DNA of 34,695 nt from a virus, in the IMG/VR virus record IMGVR_UViG_3300020442_002959, positions 1 to 34,695 of that record. One strand, given 5' to 3'. How positions within the stretch are numbered: the stretch's first letter is position 1; the number at the start of each line of letters is the position of its first letter. The notes below the pieces were generated by a model. The model was not told where the DNA came from. It saw only the letters and a list, made by a program, of their open reading frames with translations, and did no database searches. Of this stretch, positions 33,375 to 34,695 are shown piece by piece. A program made the translations under genes and the position numbers.

Positions 33375-34322
33375 ATGGAGAATATGGAAAGATCAAAGGC
33401 GTTTTTTATAAATGGGGGAGCAGGCAGGGTTATCTGTTCTGTTCCTGCGTTTGAACTTTACGAACAAGAATCAACTGATAAAGATTTTATTATTGTATGC
33501 GAGGGTGGAACTGAATTATTTAAAGGCCATCCTACATTAGATCAACGAACTTACGATATTTGGCACAAAAATTTATTCAAAGATCAGCTTGTCAATAGGA
33601 ATATTGTCAGTTTAGAACCTTATAGGATTTGGGAATATTATAACCAAAAATGCAGTTTATCCCAAGCTTTTGATATAGAAATAAACAATAAAGGGATTAG
33701 AGATCTACCTAAACCTACACTCCAACTGTCTAAGCATGAACTTTTGTTGGGCAGACAATTAACTAGTGAAATTAAAAAAACATTAAATAAACAAAAAATT
33801 ATTGTTGTTCAACCATTTGGTAGAGGTATTGAGCACATAGACGGATCATTTGTAGATAGTACGTCTAGAAGTATAGAGTATGCTGATTTAAAGTCTTTAA
33901 TAAAAAAATTACAAGACAAACATTTTGCTGTTGTATTAATGTCAGAAATGAAACTGGACACCTCTACATTTGGATGCAAAGACGATATTGCACAACCAGA
34001 AAATTTAAATTTACGGCAGTGGGCAGCAGTTATAAAACAATCTAATCATTTTTTTGGTTGTGATAGTTTAGGTCAACATCTAGCGTATGCAGTCAAATGT
34101 CCTACTACTGTAGTTATAGGTTCAACATTTCCAATTAATGTATCATATCCTAATGAAAAAACTTTTAATATTTTAGACTTAGGCGAATTCCAAAGAGAGT
34201 ACAGTCCTATTAGGATAACAATGGATGAAAGGATTGATCGAAAACATGAGACAATTATGGCTATGACTCCTGAAATCCAAGATTACACTATTAACGCTAT
34301 ATTAGGAAAAAAACAAAAATGA
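33375..34322 (+). CDS. GT9-like (heptosyltransferase-type) glycosyltransferase
   Basis: A 315-aa protein with a GT-B fold signature of family GT9. The N-terminal residues FINGGAGRVICSVPAFELY match the phosphate-loop region near the start of heptosyltransferases. Residues 228-251 (GCDSLGQHLAYAV, then TTVVIGST) match their nucleotide-sugar site (usually GxDTGxxHLAxA...xxLFGxT). It would transfer a sugar from a nucleotide donor; substrate and acceptor are unknown. The start is uncertain: ATG 33375 lacks a ribosome site, and ATG 33384 has GGAG only three bases upstream. Its end overlaps the next gene by four bases (ATGA). Phages use such genes to alter host surface glycans or to decorate their own proteins; here the pairing with a carbamoyltransferase suggests glycan biosynthesis. 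Confidence 0.75.
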   Translation: MENMERSKAFFINGGAGRVICSVPAFELYEQESTDKDFIIVCEGGTELFKGHPTLDQRTYDIWHKNLFKDQLVNRNIVSLEPYRIWEYYNQKCSLSQAFDIEINNKGIRDLPKPTLQLSKHELLLGRQLTSEIKKTLNKQKIIVVQPFGRGIEHIDGSFVDSTSRSIEYADLKSLIKKLQDKHFAVVLMSEMKLDTSTFGCKDDIAQPENLNLRQWAAVIKQSNHFFGCDSLGQHLAYAVKCPTTVVIGSTFPINVSYPNEKTFNILDLGEFQREYSPIRITMDERIDRKHETIMAMTPEIQDYTINAILGKKQK

Positions 34323-34695
34323 ATTTATTTTCTGATTTAAAATTAAAAACTGGATATATTGCTGCAATTACGAGAGGACACAATGCTGGAGTATGCTTGT
34401 TAAAAGATGGAGAAATTTTATTTTCTATAGAGGAAGAAAGACTTAGCAGGCAAAAATATGACGGTGGACCACTTGCTTCTATTGTGAAAATTAAAGAATA
34501 CACTGATAAAATAGATTACTTATTAGTTGCTCATACAACTCCTCTACACAATACTGCAGGAACAATAGATTACTCGGGAGATGACATATATACTGGCTTA
34601 GCTAGAAAGTTAGGACTAGTAGAATCAAATGTAAACATAGATAACAGGAATCACCCTCAAGTAATTGATTTAAGTGGTATCCATCATAAATTGCA
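34319..34695 (+). CDS. Carbamoyltransferase, NodU/CmcH family (3' partial)
   Basis: 125 complete codons are visible before the window ends. The N-terminus fits the ASKHA-fold domain of O-carbamoyltransferases: GHNAGVCLLKDGEIL with His21, followed by FSIEEERLSRQKYDG with the characteristic EEER at 38-41. The last codons read IHHKL plus an incomplete CA, probably the beginning of the HHxxHA metal-binding motif of this family. The start overlaps the glycosyltransferase stop by four bases, so the two are coupled. The enzyme uses carbamoyl phosphate and ATP to carbamoylate a sugar or other hydroxyl. Such genes are known in T4-like marine phages. The target is unknown. Confidence 0.85.
   Translation, partial: MNLFSDLKLKTGYIAAITRGHNAGVCLLKDGEILFSIEEERLSRQKYDGGPLASIVKIKEYTDKIDYLLVAHTTPLHNTAGTIDYSGDDIYTGLARKLGLVESNVNIDNRNHPQVIDLSGIHHKL

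Overview
The window reads as part of the late (virion) gene block of a T4-like contractile-tailed phage, most likely marine. It is AT-rich, every gene lies on the + strand, and gaps between genes are very short. The left edge carries the T4 head order: an acidic prohead protein, prohead protease gp21, scaffold gp22 and major capsid protein gp23. T4-type late promoter boxes (TATAAATA, or variants GATAAATA and ACTAAATA) sit in front of several gene groups. The proteins that follow (N-termini such as GRISG, long modular fibres, small beta-rich virion proteins) resemble those I know from T4-like phages of marine cyanobacteria and SAR11. The host cannot be fixed from this sequence; a proteobacterium is suggested only by the bacterial-type IscU and the heptosyltransferase-like enzyme.

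Layout. (1) 1-3823: head assembly. The gp21 C-terminus and the gp23 N-terminus share the hexapeptide KYLKES, which fits a gp21 maturation site. (2) 3848-4396: a perfect 12-bp hairpin with a T-run that contains a late promoter, then an intact gene for the Fe-S cluster scaffold IscU and a 42-codon overlapping ORF. (3) 4395-17843: a late promoter, a GC-rich structured leader, and fibre or accessory virion proteins. These include a seven-repeat FG-GAP propeller, two six-repeat kelch-like proteins with nearly identical DNA repeats, a 720-aa fibre, several GRISG-type fibres and small beta-rich proteins. (4) 17854-28996: two giant paralogous fibres (1693 and 2007 aa). Each has eight N-terminal carbohydrate-binding-like modules, a beta-helix core and a shared C-terminus, but they carry different insertions: an Asp-box propeller in one and CxRD repeats in the other. 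(5) 29009-33321: two small virion proteins, three tandem cysteine- and glycine-rich putative adhesins (7.5-9% Cys) and an unknown protein. (6) 33375-34695: a GT9-like glycosyltransferase and the start of a NodU/CmcH-type carbamoyltransferase.

Together the genes describe capsid construction followed by a very large, duplicated and diversified host-recognition apparatus. The most unusual points are the complete iscU inside the structural block, the three Cys-rich adhesin paralogs, and the multiple independent beta-propeller types. A link between the Fe-S scaffold and the Cys-rich virion proteins is a hypothesis only. No gene-free stretch longer than 300 bases exists, and I saw no tRNA, CRISPR array or transposable element.
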